Shown here: piece by piece, positions 37,092-49,456 of the stretch
How the letters are laid out: each line of letters starts with the position of its first letter
How positions within the stretch are numbered: position 1 is the first letter of the stretch
From: Fagopyrum homotropicum
Taxonomy: Eukaryota > Streptophyta > Magnoliopsida > Caryophyllales > Polygonaceae
Length of the DNA stretch: 64,000 nucleotides
Direction: 5' to 3'
Assembly (NCBI GenBank): GCA_033239125.1
Contig: BSWB01000002.1
Coordinates: forward strand, 154,366,409-154,430,408
Notes under the pieces: generated by a model
What the model was told of the DNA's origin: nothing
The model's database searches: none
What the model saw: only the letters and a program-made list of their open reading frames with translations
Made by a program: the position numbers and the translations under genes

Positions 37092-38058
37092 GAGTTTTTA
37101 CTCTTGATGCCATCAAGATTTGAACTTTTACTCTTGGTATCTACTAAGTTTTAAAATTTCTCTTGGTGCCCTCATACCTTTATTTGTTTCATCTCTTTTT
37201 ATACCCATTCTTAATATAATATATTAAAAAATTTATTATAATAATAAAAATCAAAAAAATAAATTTAAAACAAATTATGACCTCATTAAATTTAAATTAA
37301 TAAATTTATAATAAAAATAGTTTTTATTTTTGAATTAAAATATTTATTTACTTTTCACTTTCGAATTTAAAAATATTTATAAAATTAAATTAAAAACAGT
37401 TTTTTAAAATTTTATATTAAGAGTCTAAATTTAAAAATATAATAAAGTTTATTTATTTTTTAATTTAATCTTATATAATTTATATTAATTCGAAAATTTT
37501 AAAAATTATGTTTTTTTTATTTTAAGAGTATGGAAAAGTATATTTTTGTATGTTTTAACTTTTTCTTTTTATAATATACTTCTTCATACTCTTTAAATTA
37601 AAAAAAACATAATTTTTAAAAATTATTGAATTAATATAAGTTATATAAAATTAGATTTAAAAATAAATAAATTTTAATATATTTTTAAATTTATAGACTC
37701 TTAATAAAATTTTAAAAAACTATTTCTAATTTAATTATATATATTTTTAAATTCGAAAGTGAAAAGTAAAAAAATATTTGAATTCAAAAATAAAAAATAT
37801 CTTTATTTTAAAAAATAAAAAAATATATATAAACTATTTCTATAATAAATTTATTAATTTAAATTTAATGAGGTTATAATTTATTTTAAATTTAATTTTT
37901 TGATTTTTATTATTTTATAATGAATTTTTAATATAATATATTAAGAATGAGTATAGTGAGGAAACAAATAAAACCATGAGGGCACCAAGAGGAATTTTGA
38001 AACTTAGTGGATACAAGAGGAAAAGTTCAAACCTTGATGGCACCAAGAGGAAAAACTC
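37092..38058. mobile_element. 967-bp palindromic MULE-type element in the copia LTR
   Basis: The left arm starts GAGTTTTTACTCTTGATGCC. The right end, reverse complemented, starts GAGTTTTTCCTCTTGGTGCC. The arms stay alignable for well over 250 bp, apparently for most of each half, with scattered substitutions. Both flanks are the 9-bp AATAATAAA, the length typical of Mutator-like elements. There is no coding capacity. The inner part is extremely AT-rich. Confidence 0.88.
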
Positions 38059-38067
38059 AATAATAAA
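38059..38067. repeat. 9-bp target duplication, right
   Basis: AATAATAAA, identical to 37083-37091. Confidence 0.85.
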
Positions 38068-38811
38068 CTAATAACAATGAATAAACTAGATAATAAGAGA
38101 TAAACTCAATACTCTAACAGTATGTTGTTCATCTAACACGTTCGGAAACATCTTGTTGGCCCGGACGGTCCAAACTAGTTGGGCCAAGTTTTTATAACCA
38201 TTTTAGGCCTTTTGGGCCCAAAATTTGGCATTTAAACTGGACCTAAATTTTCGGTCTAGATCTGGTCCAACAGGAGCATTTTGGTCCACAATTTGAACCG
38301 GTCTAAACTTTTGGCCCGGAATTTGAACTACATTTAAAAGTTTATAGTATTAGAAATATAAAAATATATGAAATTTGTGTATTACTTCCTCCGCTAGAAA
38401 AAGTGATTTTTCGCATTTAAAATTTTTAAGTGACTTTTAGCATTTAAATTTTCAACAAATTTAAGTGTCGTATTATATTTTTCAGGTTATTAATTAATTT
38501 AGTTGTGAGAATAGCTTTTAAAAATTATCTTTATTAAATATTTATAATAAAATGTTCACTCATTGGTTTATACCAAAGAGGGTGAACATTCATAAATGGT
38601 AAAACCGATATAGTTTTTTATATATAAAAAAGATGTATAGGGATTGCACATTTTTGTCATGTTATTACCCTTCATATTCTTTTATCATCCATTGTAAATT
38701 TAAAAAAAAATTAGAAGATTTGTTTATATTTTATTAACTAATAATTCATAAATGTGTAGTTCAAAAGTCCAAAATTTGTGCAGATCATACCGGAATACTT
38801 GAACAACCCTG

Positions 38812-41414
38812 GTAATATAGTTGGCATTGTACTTATATTTTCAATCATAATAATAAATTAAATTTTATAATTAATATAATAGTTCATTTTAGCCTTTTTT
38901 TTATAAAATATCATATTACTATTCTCATTCATTTAACTTTTTAATATTAATTGTAGGCCTTTAACTAACTCTCAATAATGTGGAATGTAAAGACACCCTT
39001 CCAAACCTTAGCTTTTTCGTACTTAAAGAAGGTTGTTATTTCCTGTGGTTTAGCTGCTTGATTTAGATAACCTTTTTAAAACATTGTCATTAAATTTCAT
39101 GTTAGCATCATTATTTGATTAATAAAGAAGAATATCCTCTAATGAAGATTAAACATATGCACATCTCTTAATCATTGCAAGCATATCGTCATAAGAGTGC
39201 CTTCATTAAAGTCGTAGCTTATCTAACATGTATGCCATTTTGCACCAACTTGGTACATATGGACAAAACTAAGGGCCCATAAGTGTGAACAAATTTTTTT
39301 TTTCAAATATATTGACCCATTTAATGAACAAATTATTTTTTTTTCAAAAAATTGAGTACAAATAAAATGGTTTGGTGACAACATTCAAATATAAAATGTT
39401 GTGGTTTGAATTTAGGGATGACAATGGGTCGGGGTGAAATACTTCCATCATCCACCCATTAACTTTATCGGATATATTTACTTTTCACGTGTCAGTTGTT
39501 CGAATTTATCTGTGGGTGGTTAAGAGTTATGAGTATTGTAAATTTATAATGTTTTTTTTAAACATTTTCGTTCGTGTAGTACACACTTGAAAATTTTGAA
39601 ACCAATAATATCATTAATTAAGATATAAAACTATTTATAACATGATAGTACAAACAACAATAAAATTGTCATTTTTTTTGCTTTTAATACTAAATTTACA
39701 AAATTCGAGATATTTCGGTTATATTGGGTCGGATGATGAGTATAAAACCTTCACCCATCATCCACCCATCACCCGACTTTTTTTGGGGTTTTCAGCCGCT
39801 TTTCGGTCGGGTGATACGTGTCGTGAACTTGTACAATATATCAAATATTTTTTGGTCATAAAATATAGATGATTTTAGTTCGTATATTCTCATCGAGCCC
39901 GGAAGCCGACGTCCCTGTATAAACCTTTGAATAGGTTAGATTTTCGAGAAAATAAAACTAGGCTAAGATGGGATGTTGGTTAGCGAGCAATAGTACTAAG
40001 CTAGTGATGAATTTACGAGGCAATCACGTTCACTTCAATCTACAAATGATGAGATCGAAGAGCTTAGGTTCAATACATCGAATTAACTTAGCTATTCAAA
40101 GCAAGCAAAAGGCACAACAACAATTGTTAACCATTTTTGGTAATTTGAGACATAATTAAGATTTTAGCTAAAAATAGGAAAAAATGAAAGCCAAATTTTC
40201 TTCGAAAAAACTCAAATAGAAGTTTATATAGATGCAATGTATTTGGGCAAGCCGTGCAAGACAAATTGTGATATGTTAACGATACATAAAACAATTGTCC
40301 TTCAAAGTCGCATAACATCTACCACTTTGAGATGGTGATTGATTCCAATTTCTACATACTAATAATTTGGATTGGAAAATTTGAAGCTTAGAATCATTGT
40401 TTATCATATCATAATTGATCAAAGTTTACAGTCAAATTTGTAACTTAACACAGAAATAATATTTGAAATCTAATATGAGATCCTTTGTTTGCTGAAATCG
40501 CCAAATAACAAACTATTTAAAGAGGTGTGTCCAAGAATAATAGCCTTTATGGGAACTACCCATAATCTGTTGATGAAAACTCTAAGGGTTGAAGACGGGA
40601 GGGAAAGATGCAAACAACACGACGGGTTCTCATGCCTTATTTTCTATTTTACTAAACTAAAAAAAAACTATTATAAAAAGGACATTTTAATCATTTAACA
40701 CCTAATTCATCTCATTCATTTTTCATCTTAAACAACCTAAAAACAAAACAATCCATTTCTATCCATTCAGTTTTAATCACATTTTTTCAGTTTCATTTCC
40801 ATTTAGTTTCAGTATACCAAACAAGCCATAGACTAGAGTCGTTTTCATTCTCTTTAAGAGATTGCAACCAGTCGGGGTTTTTTGACTACCAAAAATAGCC
40901 CTAGCATTTAGGTTACGAGCATAAACATCACTATGAGCAAAGATCCCTTCACAGCTATTATATTCTGACATAACTTGAAAGAAGTATTCCCTACTGCAAA
41001 TAGCAAAGTAGTTAAGAATTTGCTATCCAACAATAGCTTTCTTGGTAAACCAAACACAACCACGGAAACCATCTAAATATGCAACAGATTGTGGATCCAA
41101 ACCAGCAAAATAGAGACAAATGCAGTATCCAGAATATATCAACTAGCTTAATGTTCATATAACAAAGATAATGTTCACATATAGCGTCTGTAATTTTACA
41201 TTATGAGCTAAGCTCAACCCTATATACTTTTCTGACATAAACATGTAAACATATAAGCAGCAGCAGCAGTAGTTCAATACTTTACTTATTCCCTATTGCA
41301 AATACATACCACACACCAAATGCCAAAATAATAGAAATGCACACTCAAAGTAAACAGAGACTCAAAATGTATACCAAGGTTTCCCTCAAAATTGTTCCTG
41401 TTTTCCAGACTGAC
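38812..41414. other. AT-rich intergenic region
   Basis: No gene recognised. 39410-39800 is a self-similar island (words around 'ccatcatccaccc' and 'gggtcgg'), probably a degraded DNA transposon. 40660-40830 ends in words common in plant MITEs ('tataccaaacaagcc'). The stretch 41130-41414 is likely 3' UTR of the PB1 gene. Confidence 0.5.
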
Positions 41415-43533
41415 CTATAATGGCTGAGAGGTTCGTATCTGCGGTTTGACAGCGTCATTAGGAAGTGCAGACGAAGGATCCGGCATTACCATTGTAGGAA
41501 CCGAGGTCATGGTCTGATATTGAGCAGCCAACTGGGGTGCCAATGGCTGTGTGAAGTAAACCTGGGTATGAGCCGGATCAGCATAAGTGGGAGGCATGGA
41601 TTGTGAAGGGTGATGAATCTGAGAGTAGCCTATGAACTGTTGTTGTTGAACGAGTTGCGGATTATTCGGGTTGCCTGCTCTATATACACCAGATTGTTGA
41701 ATTTCAGCCTTTGGTTGAGAAGGGATATTCCTTGCTGTGTTTGTAGATTCAGTGTAATTAGGTTGTTGTTGCTGCTGTTGCACAGGCATGTTGAAATTAT
41801 GAGTTTGTCCAGCAGGTACGTAGTAAACTGGATAGCGTTGATCCATTTGATGTTGATGGTTGGATTGTTGTTGTGAAGGATAAACGGGATAGTACGATAA
41901 TGGCATGCCGCTAGCAGGGTGATGATGAACATACTGGTTACTAGCATGAATGAATTGTTGTGATTGTGCTTGCTGTTGTTGTTGAAGCTGATCATAGTGA
42001 GATTGCAAAACATAACCCGGATCGGAAACTTGTTGGGCCTGAACTTGACCACCCGTTTCGGTATACACCATTTTTGGATCAATGAAGTTTACAGGTACCC
42101 TGTTGCCTCCGGACGGATCTTGATAGATCACAGGCTTTTGACGAGTAGTTGCATTTGATAGACTACTACTATCACTGTCAAATTTCACATAGTCACAGGC
42201 GTGTCATCAGAACTAATCAATTTCATTATCTGATTCGTGATTCATCACCAGTTCCCCCATAGAATTACTAAGTGCTACCCTAATAATTGATTAATTTGCT
42301 GGAAACAATGTCAAAGAAAGAAGGGAAAGAAGAATACCTTGAAACTGAAGCAGGGGAAGCCGGCAGATCCTCGTTGATCTGCTTGTTTTGTGACTGAGAA
42401 TTGGGCACCATCACCAGCTGTGGTGGCTGCCGTGTTCGGTACACCATGTGTGGTGCTCCATGATCAGATCTCTCGTCATCGGAGACGATCCGATTGGTGT
42501 AGTCCCCGACAGGAACGGCGGTCGGAGCAGGCAGATTCGAAGGCGGAGAAGACATCATAACAAAGCCCTCTTCCATTTTCTGAGAATTAACTCCCATCTG
42601 AGTGAATTGATCCTCAATTCCAGCCCTCTGATCGAAAACCCTAGCGCCTCCACCACCAACACCAACCCCCTCGTCAACATGAACCCTAATCCGAGGCAAA
42701 TTCACCATAGCCGGAGCAGAATGAGCCGAACCAAACGACGAATTAGTCTCCAGGACGGCCGAATCGAGCACGGAATGAACATCTTGATTGCTCAGATTCC
42801 CTACTTTCCCTTTCCCTCCTCCTAATCCAACCCTAATTTCTTCTCCTGTTACCACCTGACCCTCACCTTCGTTCGAATTCGGATCCAATTTACCTGAACT
42901 ACGACCGTTTTCCTCTAGCCCTAGCAAGCAATTGACAGAAGACGGGTCAGAAAACCCTCTATGCAACAGATCGGTTCCGTTGAGAGCGTTCAAAAACCAG
43001 TCCTCAGACTTGTTGGATCCATCTAGAATGGGGCCCATAGATGCGGCCACCTCAAGCTTCGACGGGAAGAGAAACAGTCGAATCCGAGAATTCTTAGCCG
43101 GATTCGAGCCACCGGACAAGCGATCGTACTCGTCAATCATGTTCTCCAGATCCTCCTCAGACGAAACAGTGATGAGAGAGTCAAGATCCTCATTCGGAAG
43201 CTGGTACTTAAGACTGAACGGCCGGCCATTAAGAAGGATCTTCGAGAGACGTTGAAGAAGCTCCAGCAGAGTAGAGTTCCGATCAACGACGACGATCCTG
43301 GTATCGCCACCAACGTAACAAAGAGACTTGTCATGAGGGCGAGGGACGATGTGGCCACCATAACTGCACATCAATCGAAGTTTAGGGCCTCCAGGAACAG
43401 GCGGAAGAGCGTCACCAGAGCCGGCTTCCCAGGTGTCGGTGGTACGGGATCGAGGGGAAGAGTCGAGAGATTCTGGGTAAGGAGGTGCGGTTGTGGTGGA
43501 AGAGGTCGGAGGTACGGTGGCCGGCGGCTCCAT
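41415..43533 (-). CDS. PB1 (octicosapeptide/Phox/Bem1p) domain protein
   Basis: Two exons (43533-42338 and 42174-41415) are joined across a 163-bp GT-AG intron with phase 2 and give 651 aa. The PB1 domain spans about residues 50-157: KLRLMCSYGGHIVPRPHDKS with the conserved Lys51, then GGDTRIVVVDR, and the acidic OPCA-like segment YQLPNEDLDSLITVSSEEDL (110-129). A PB1 domain mediates head-to-tail protein pairing. The rest is low complexity: a Pro/Ser/Thr-rich N-terminus and a Gln/Tyr/Pro-rich C-terminal third encoded by exon 2 (several Q-runs), suggestive of condensate or scaffold behaviour. The layout matches the large plant family of PB1-only proteins. No kinase or ARF domain is present. Partner and pathway cannot be read from sequence. 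Confidence 0.92.
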
Positions 43534-44207
43534 GTCGGACGACGCCGATGAGGGTTTGTTAAAAGGGGAAAGGGAGAAGCGAATCGGAGATCGACGGAGT
43601 TTTATAGTGCTTCCACACTGTAATCTTACTCAACTTCAACACCACTGTTTGTCTAGTTTATGGATTAAACTTTGTGAGATATTCACATAATCCACCCAAT
43701 AATTCAGTTATTTTTAGAAACTCACTTTTTAAATTTGATTACTAATGAAAAGTCTCCTTAAGCAATAAAAAGTTAAAAATCACCCAAATCTTTCATAAAA
43801 TCTTTATTAATTTTGAGTACCATGAATTAACTCAAATTAATGTTACTTTTTCCAACCATGCATTATTAATTTATTGATATAAGAATTGATTATTTATATT
43901 TTAGAAAATAATATGTAGTTTATATTTTATAATACTATTTAAAACCAAGTTATTATCGTTTACTAAATAGTAGATATGAATTTAACAATTTATATTCTAT
44001 AATTAATAAAAGAAATCTTTATATTAAGTAATCTTTATATCAAGTAATCTTTATATTCCATAACATAATACATGCACATTCGATCCATAATCTAATTCAT
44101 TGATTTTAAGAAATTATTAGACGGTTTGAGATATATACATTTCATCTCTGGTTTGAGAAAATCTGCAAATGATTAAATGAATGCAATTAAATAGTGGATT
44201 TGCATTA
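43534..44207. other. Upstream region of the PB1 gene
   Basis: Promoter and 5' UTR of the minus-strand PB1 gene lie in about 43534-43690, then AT-rich spacer. No further features recognised. Confidence 0.5.
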
Positions 44208-45653
44208 TCTATATACTACTAAAACTAAAACAATTCTCATTGTGTGTCTATCTTACATATTTAATATGACAGGTTATTTATAAATGGTGAATTTTGTAAC
44301 CATCATACAAAATTTCAAACACCTTTTCTTTTAGTGTCCTTTTATGCTTACTACAGTTGATGAACAAAAGATTACAAGCATATTATTGAACTGACCTTGA
44401 TAACAAGGGTATTGCAGAGGCCCTTAACGATCTCAAAGGAAAAATAACACTTGTTGAATTGAGACTTTTTGTTGTCGTCTGGTGGAACATGTGGTTGGCC
44501 AAAAATCATATCATCTTCAACAAAAAAAACAACCCCGCTGAACATTAGAGCATTAGCGTTAGATCAAGTATCTACATGGGAACATGCAAACAAGAAACCA
44601 AGCAACAACAATACAACAATAAGAAAACAAAGAAGGAAAACGAAAAGCATAAAATGGAAACGCCCAAAAACGAAAACCTAAAACTTAACCTTTATGCTTC
44701 ACAAAACTCAACGAATCAATTTTCTTTATTGGATACATCATCAGACCAATGTGTCGTTCCTATTATTGTAGGAAGTGGTCGTTGTGATGTTGATTCAGTG
44801 TTGGAAGCAATTTGCGCTGCGGGAGGGCCTACAAAAGGCAAATGAGTTACGAATTGCATCCATCGAGATTGAAGGAGACAACCTTATGCTCATTAATTCG
44901 ATAAATCAAATATGGAAATCCCCATGTCAACATGATATGATCATCAGTGATATCTCCAATACGATCTCGGGATTCTCTTACTCAATAGCGCAACATGTCT
45001 ACAGGGAAATCAATACGGTCGCGGATAAGATTGACATGCATGGACACAATCTCAAGATGAATGTCAATATCATTACAGAAGATGTTCAAAACCTCATTCG
45101 TAAGGATGCCTTAGGCCGATCGGTTTATAAAAACCGATTCACCTAATTCTTTTACCCATGTATAAAAAAATGACATGTTATTTTTACATAATTTTTATTT
45201 TCTAAATATTCATATTATATAACATTTTACTTACAAAAACAACTAAATCACATAAAACGTAATATCTACTTAACAAACTTTTGTTTTTTATAATTTATTT
45301 AAACTAACTATCTTTTTTAAAAAAAATACATCTCTACGTACATTTTATTAAATTCTTCTATTATATTTTACTAATCCCCCGATTATATTGTCATCAAACT
45401 TATTTTACATTTATAATACATCAATTATCTTTATTTTACAATTAGACAAATAATAGTATGTATTTACGTAAACCACCGAATATTCTATAAATTTTATATT
45501 AAATTTGGTATGCATATGTATACATACACATTAATATTAAAACAACTTAACCTCATGTGGCGTTTTTTCGTACATTTCGTCACGTGTCATTTTTCACACA
45601 TTTCACCATGCGTCGTTATTTTTGTTTGCATTTTTATTTTTTGATTTTTTTTA

Positions 45654-45688
<35 letters not shown>

Positions 45689-45837
45689 TAACTATCTTTT
45701 TTAAATATCTACTTATTTACATTTTTGCAAAAATCTATTATTTTATGAAGTAATAAATATACATTCAATTATTAAAATATAAAGTCATCATCTATTGTTT
45801 TTGACAAAACCCGCACAAGGTGCGGGTATTACACTAA
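44208..45837 (+). mobile_element. Helitron (non-autonomous) with captured LINE fragment
   Basis: The 5' end TCTATATACTACTAAAAC follows an A at 44207. The 3' end has a GC-rich hairpin (ACCCGCACAAGGTGCGGGT, about 45809-45827) and then CTAA, followed by T at 45838. This is the Helitron pattern: TC start, hairpin, CTRR end, insertion between A and T. A second similar 3' end lies at 46375, so the true partner of the 5' end is not certain. No Rep/helicase is present. Confidence 0.72.
44430..45146 (+). pseudogene. LINE RNase H fragment inside the Helitron
   Basis: 44460-44530 in shifting frames reads VVWWNMWLAKNHIIFNKKN, the end of a LINE zf-RVT region. 44810-45146 reads LREGLQKANELRIASIEIEG, then DNLMLINSI and AQHVYREINTVAD, an RNase H (RVT_3-like) domain, ending LIRKDALGRSVYKNRFT. 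It is related to the RNase H of the LINE at 33.8-34.3 kb. Frames are broken at about 44800. Confidence 0.75.
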
Positions 45838-46375
45838 TACTACAATTAAAGTCAAATCTACTTCGCCACATCTCACTCTCTTACATATTCGAAGTCACAT
45901 GTCATTTTTACATATTTTTTAAAAAATATTTATTTATATTGACATCTTATACACTAAAATAGCTAAATCACATAATACATAATATCCACTTACCTAGTAT
46001 ATTATTAATAACAATTTATTATATATAAGTAAGTATTACACTAATTATGTAAAAATTTATGTAAACTAACTATATCTTTTCTAAATATCTTTCTATATAC
46101 ATTTTAGCAAAATTTTCTATTATATTGTCATATAACTCAATTTAGCTTTATAATACATCAAATATTTTTATTTTATAATTATATAAATAAATAGTTGTAA
46201 TTACATAACTATGTAAACACTAATTGTTCTATATAATTTTATATTAAATTTGTTAGTAGTAATTAATAATATTCTAAAATTATATATATACTTAAATAAA
46301 TAATAAATTATTATTAGTAATTTTACATAAAATTTAATTAAATCATATCCGTGCTTGACACGGATACTACACTAG
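45838..46375 (+). mobile_element. Second Helitron 3' terminus
   Basis: The hairpin ATCCGTGCTTGACACGGAT (about 46346-46364) is followed by ACTACACTAG and then T at 46376, another Helitron-type 3' end. The segment just after 45838 resembles the interior of a Helitron 5' end (TACTACAATTAAAG), suggesting a nested or tandem copy whose true start was lost. Confidence 0.55.
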
Positions 46376-47227
46376 TTTACCGTGTAAAAGAAAGGGATCA
46401 ATTAGACCAGCCGACTTTAGTTTAATTCACATTGTATACAACTGGAATATATAATGTCCAAAACAAATGGATCAATTTTTATTTATTTGGACAACTATGG
46501 TGTTTTGTTTTGCCTTTTAAGAAATTTAAAATGGTAATTTCAAATTTTTTATATTTGACATTATGTTAATATATATACCACTAAAAAAATTAAGGGCAAT
46601 TTTGGTAACTAGGCCTTTTTGAAAAATTAGAGTAGTAACTAGGTTTTTTAATATTTCAATTAAGTAAATATACCCCAACCTTTTGTATTTATTCTCAAAC
46701 TCTACACATTCTTCTCTCAAGGGGTGCATTTACTAAACACAAAATTAGAAAAAGTCTAATAAACTAAATTGTTTCAAAAAAAATTAACGGGTGAATTTTC
46801 TAATAACCGTTATGACGATAAGTTATAATGTTTGTCTTCTGATAAAAATTATTAAAAATCATTCATTTTTACGCTAACTTTTATTCTATGAGTTCTCTTT
46901 CCTCTGGTAAAAGAGGGTAAATAATTAACTAAATTAGCGAAAAAGACAAGGTGATATATTTATTGAAATTGAATACCTCAACCAATTTTCTATAATTAAA
47001 TAAGTGAAACTTAATTGACAGTAGGGTGACAAGGTTGAACATTTTTGTATTATAATTAATAAAGTTGACTATATGATTAAGAAAATTCAAGAAATAACTT
47101 TTAATGGAAATTAGTTATGTACTACGTTTTTAGGTGAAAGAAATAATATCATTTATATCGTCATGAGGGTCAATCAATATATTAAAGCCCAAAAAAAATT
47201 TAAAAAGAAACAATTGCTAAAACATCC

Positions 47228-47408
47228 ACTACTCTATTTGCCTTATGATAGGCATAACGAAACCCATATTATAGAGCGGTGATAGGAGAGGAGCCTCAAA
47301 GTAGTTACAAATTGTGAATCTCACATACTTATAACCATTGTCCCATGCCAGTCGTAGTCCATATAATACACCCCATAACTCCGCCATGCTTACAAATTCA
47401 CAATTGCT
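47228..47408 (-). pseudogene. RNase H fragment (LINE-type)
   Basis: The minus strand reads NCEFVSMAELWGVLYGLRLA then WDNGYKYVRF, the AELWG-x-LDGL-x-LAWD block of plant LINE RNase H (RVT_3) domains. It is isolated and too short to be functional. Confidence 0.65.
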
Positions 47409-47959
47409 AATAGGGTGTTTTGAGCATTAAGTTTCGGTTGTTAAATTTCGATTATTAAATATTGATATTAGATTTCGGGTAATTTTTTGAATATTAGGTT
47501 TTGAGTATTAAATTTCAATTATAATAATTCAGGTGTTACGTTTCGAATATTGAAATTCAAGTACTAAAATATAGGCATAAGGTTTTGGGTACTATAATCA
47601 CAATTTAATTCGTCTTCGTCGGTGTATTAAATTCTCAATCCAATCTTTCTTTTCGATCGAACCTATATCGTATACTTTTCCGATTTCATTCATCTACTCA
47701 CCCTTTCTTTACTCTTTCTGATTTTTCTTCTCTCACTCTTTGAGTTAGTTAACCAGGTGAGTGTACTCAATGGAGAAAAGCATAGATAACAATGGAGATA
47801 TAGACCAAGATTGACGATGCCACAGGGACCTCCAACACATCCGCCGTCTGCGAATCCAACCTACTGCCGCATCCAAGGACCCCTAAGCGGATCTCAATTA
47901 CGCTAAAAAAAACCACCTTTTGTCATTTAACTAAGATTGTAGACCTATCGTTTTACTCT

Positions 47960-48225
47960 GGTTATTGCTATTCGTAACACATGAAACGTGCTATTTGTAC
48001 CACATTATCGACTACGCATTACAGAGCCGTAGTAAAAAGCTCATTTCGTTCGAAAAATAAAGAAAAATGGCTACAACTACGCATCCCGGATGCGTATTAG
48101 TTCATATCAAAACATTCACCTCTTTTTCTTAAAAACAAACAAAATAGAATTGACCTAGGATGCGTAGGCGTAGATGTAGTACATTTATCATAAAACGTGT
48201 GGTTCGAATAACGAAAAGGTTTTTC
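47960..48225. mobile_element. Possible TIR element with 'actacgc' hairpins
   Basis: A perfect hairpin TACGCATCC / GGATGCGTA (about 48084-48102) lies in a segment with more 'actacgca' and 'gcgtag' words. The outer parts (about 47970 and 48210) show an imperfect inverted match ('attcg-aa-caca-gaaacg' type). It shares the AACTACGC word and hairpin layout with the element at 10.54-10.72 kb. Confidence 0.35.
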
Positions 48226-49308
48226 TCTTTATCATAAGCTATTTTACAAATATGTTTTTTGGTTATAAATTCAAGAAAGTTCTAACACTCCGCTGTTGGT
48301 GGTTGGGCTAACTAAAATTAGGGTTCAACAAGTTAGGTTCAGTTCATCGAACTGAACTGACAACCGACAATTTAGGTTTGGGTTTAAGTCTACATATTTT
48401 AGATAATAGTTTTCAGTTCGATTTCGAGCAGACCGAAAAACCGATGGTCTAAACAAAAAAGAAAATTTTAATTAAAAAAAAAAAGACTGGTTCATATTTG
48501 TCATTTTTATCAAGATATATCTAGATTTGAATATTTTATATTTGTTATTATTATCGGATTGACGAGAGTGACTGTATATTTGTACTTTACATTATAGTTT
48601 TTATTATTTTTTAATATTATAAAAATATATGTAGGTTTTACTTTTAGTTCCGTTTAGCTCCAAAACCTAAACGGAATCGAAACCGACCCTAATAAGTTCG
48701 GTTTCCAGTTCTAATATTTATAATTTTTGGTTTTAGGTCCAAACAAAAACCGACCTACTTTTATAAATTTGGTTTGCGGTCCAAGATTTCAGAAAATCGA
48801 ATTTTGGTTCGGTTCGATTCGATTTTAGACTTATGCTCACCTTAACTAAATTTACCTACTAGCTATAAAAATAACAATCTAAAATGACCAACTTAATGCA
48901 TGTTTGGATAGTAGAGGATAATACATTGACCATACAGCAACTGAGTAACATGCAAAATATGCATTATTATCTACTATCGAAACTAAGGGTTGCTTTGTGT
49001 AGTTATTAATAATTATGATGGCATGGATGATACATTCATAGCCCATGTGTAGATAATGTCAAGATTTGTCATCTATCCATCCATTTACGCAATCAAAAAA
49101 ATTCAATTCAAGGCGGTACTGAACATTCTAGATCCTATCTTATACTTTATCCCAACTATATCTCGAACTATACGAGATACAAGAAGATTAGTGAAATAAG
49201 ACACTTTTTATAACTTGTATATTAATTAGGCACTTTATTTTTTTAATTAAAAAATAAAGATAAAGTGAGTGGATTTGGGATGAGTTGGTCATTCCTTTCA
49301 TCCTTATA

Positions 49309-49450
49309 CCAATTAGACTAATTAAACTTTGTGTATTCTTTTGATGATACACAATATTAATACACAATTTCAATTACACAATATTAATACATAATTTTAA
49401 ATACTCAATGTTAATAAATAAAAAACTTGTGTAACCAAACCTTGTGTAAA
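49309..49450. repeat. Inverted-repeat arm, left
   Basis: Reverse complement of this segment matches 52611-52751 over about 140 bp (words such as 'ttggttacacaag', 'attgtgtaattgaaa', 'aagaatacacaaa'). The two arms look like one foldback-type element later split by the solo LTR. Confidence 0.85.
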
Positions 49451-49456
49451 TGACTC

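Larger units (their letters stand above)
35763..38119 (-). mobile_element. Ty1/copia relic: 5' LTR, gag and protease fragment
   Basis: On the minus strand an LTR begins TGTTAGAGTATTGAG at 38119 and runs to about 36930, interrupted by the 967-bp palindromic element. A degenerate primer-binding site (GGTATCAGCG) follows near 36900. Then comes gag: MGNDKQPPPLSHTSIYYLHP at about 36866, and MTHSLSAKRKLTFVKDKI from 36746, with a frameshift between them. A zinc-knuckle region (CKCSCFKIHGYLDWW) lies at about 36400, and a protease-region stretch (MIKLPNGVLVSAAHGGSLHI) at 35989. The element then stops, so most of pol and the 3' LTR are lost. Confidence 0.82.
35711..38811. mobile_element. hAT-like DNA element enclosing a copia relic
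   Basis: The left end TAGGGCTGTTCAAATGAC (35711) and the right end, read in reverse complement, CAGGGTTGTTCAAGTATT (ending 38811) match at about 15 of 17 positions. The right interior (38126-38340) is built on GGTCC / GGCCC words, as in the neighbouring element. I found no matching 8-bp flanks, so the call is tentative. Confidence 0.45.
46376..49308. other. Intergenic region with transposon debris
   Basis: It contains an RNase H fragment (47.2-47.4 kb), an 'actacgc' hairpin locus (about 48.0-48.2 kb) and a self-similar island at 48.31-48.84 kb rich in 'ggttcgg' / 'aaccgac' words that ends 'tatgctcacc', typical of hAT-like ends. No gene recognised. Confidence 0.5.
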
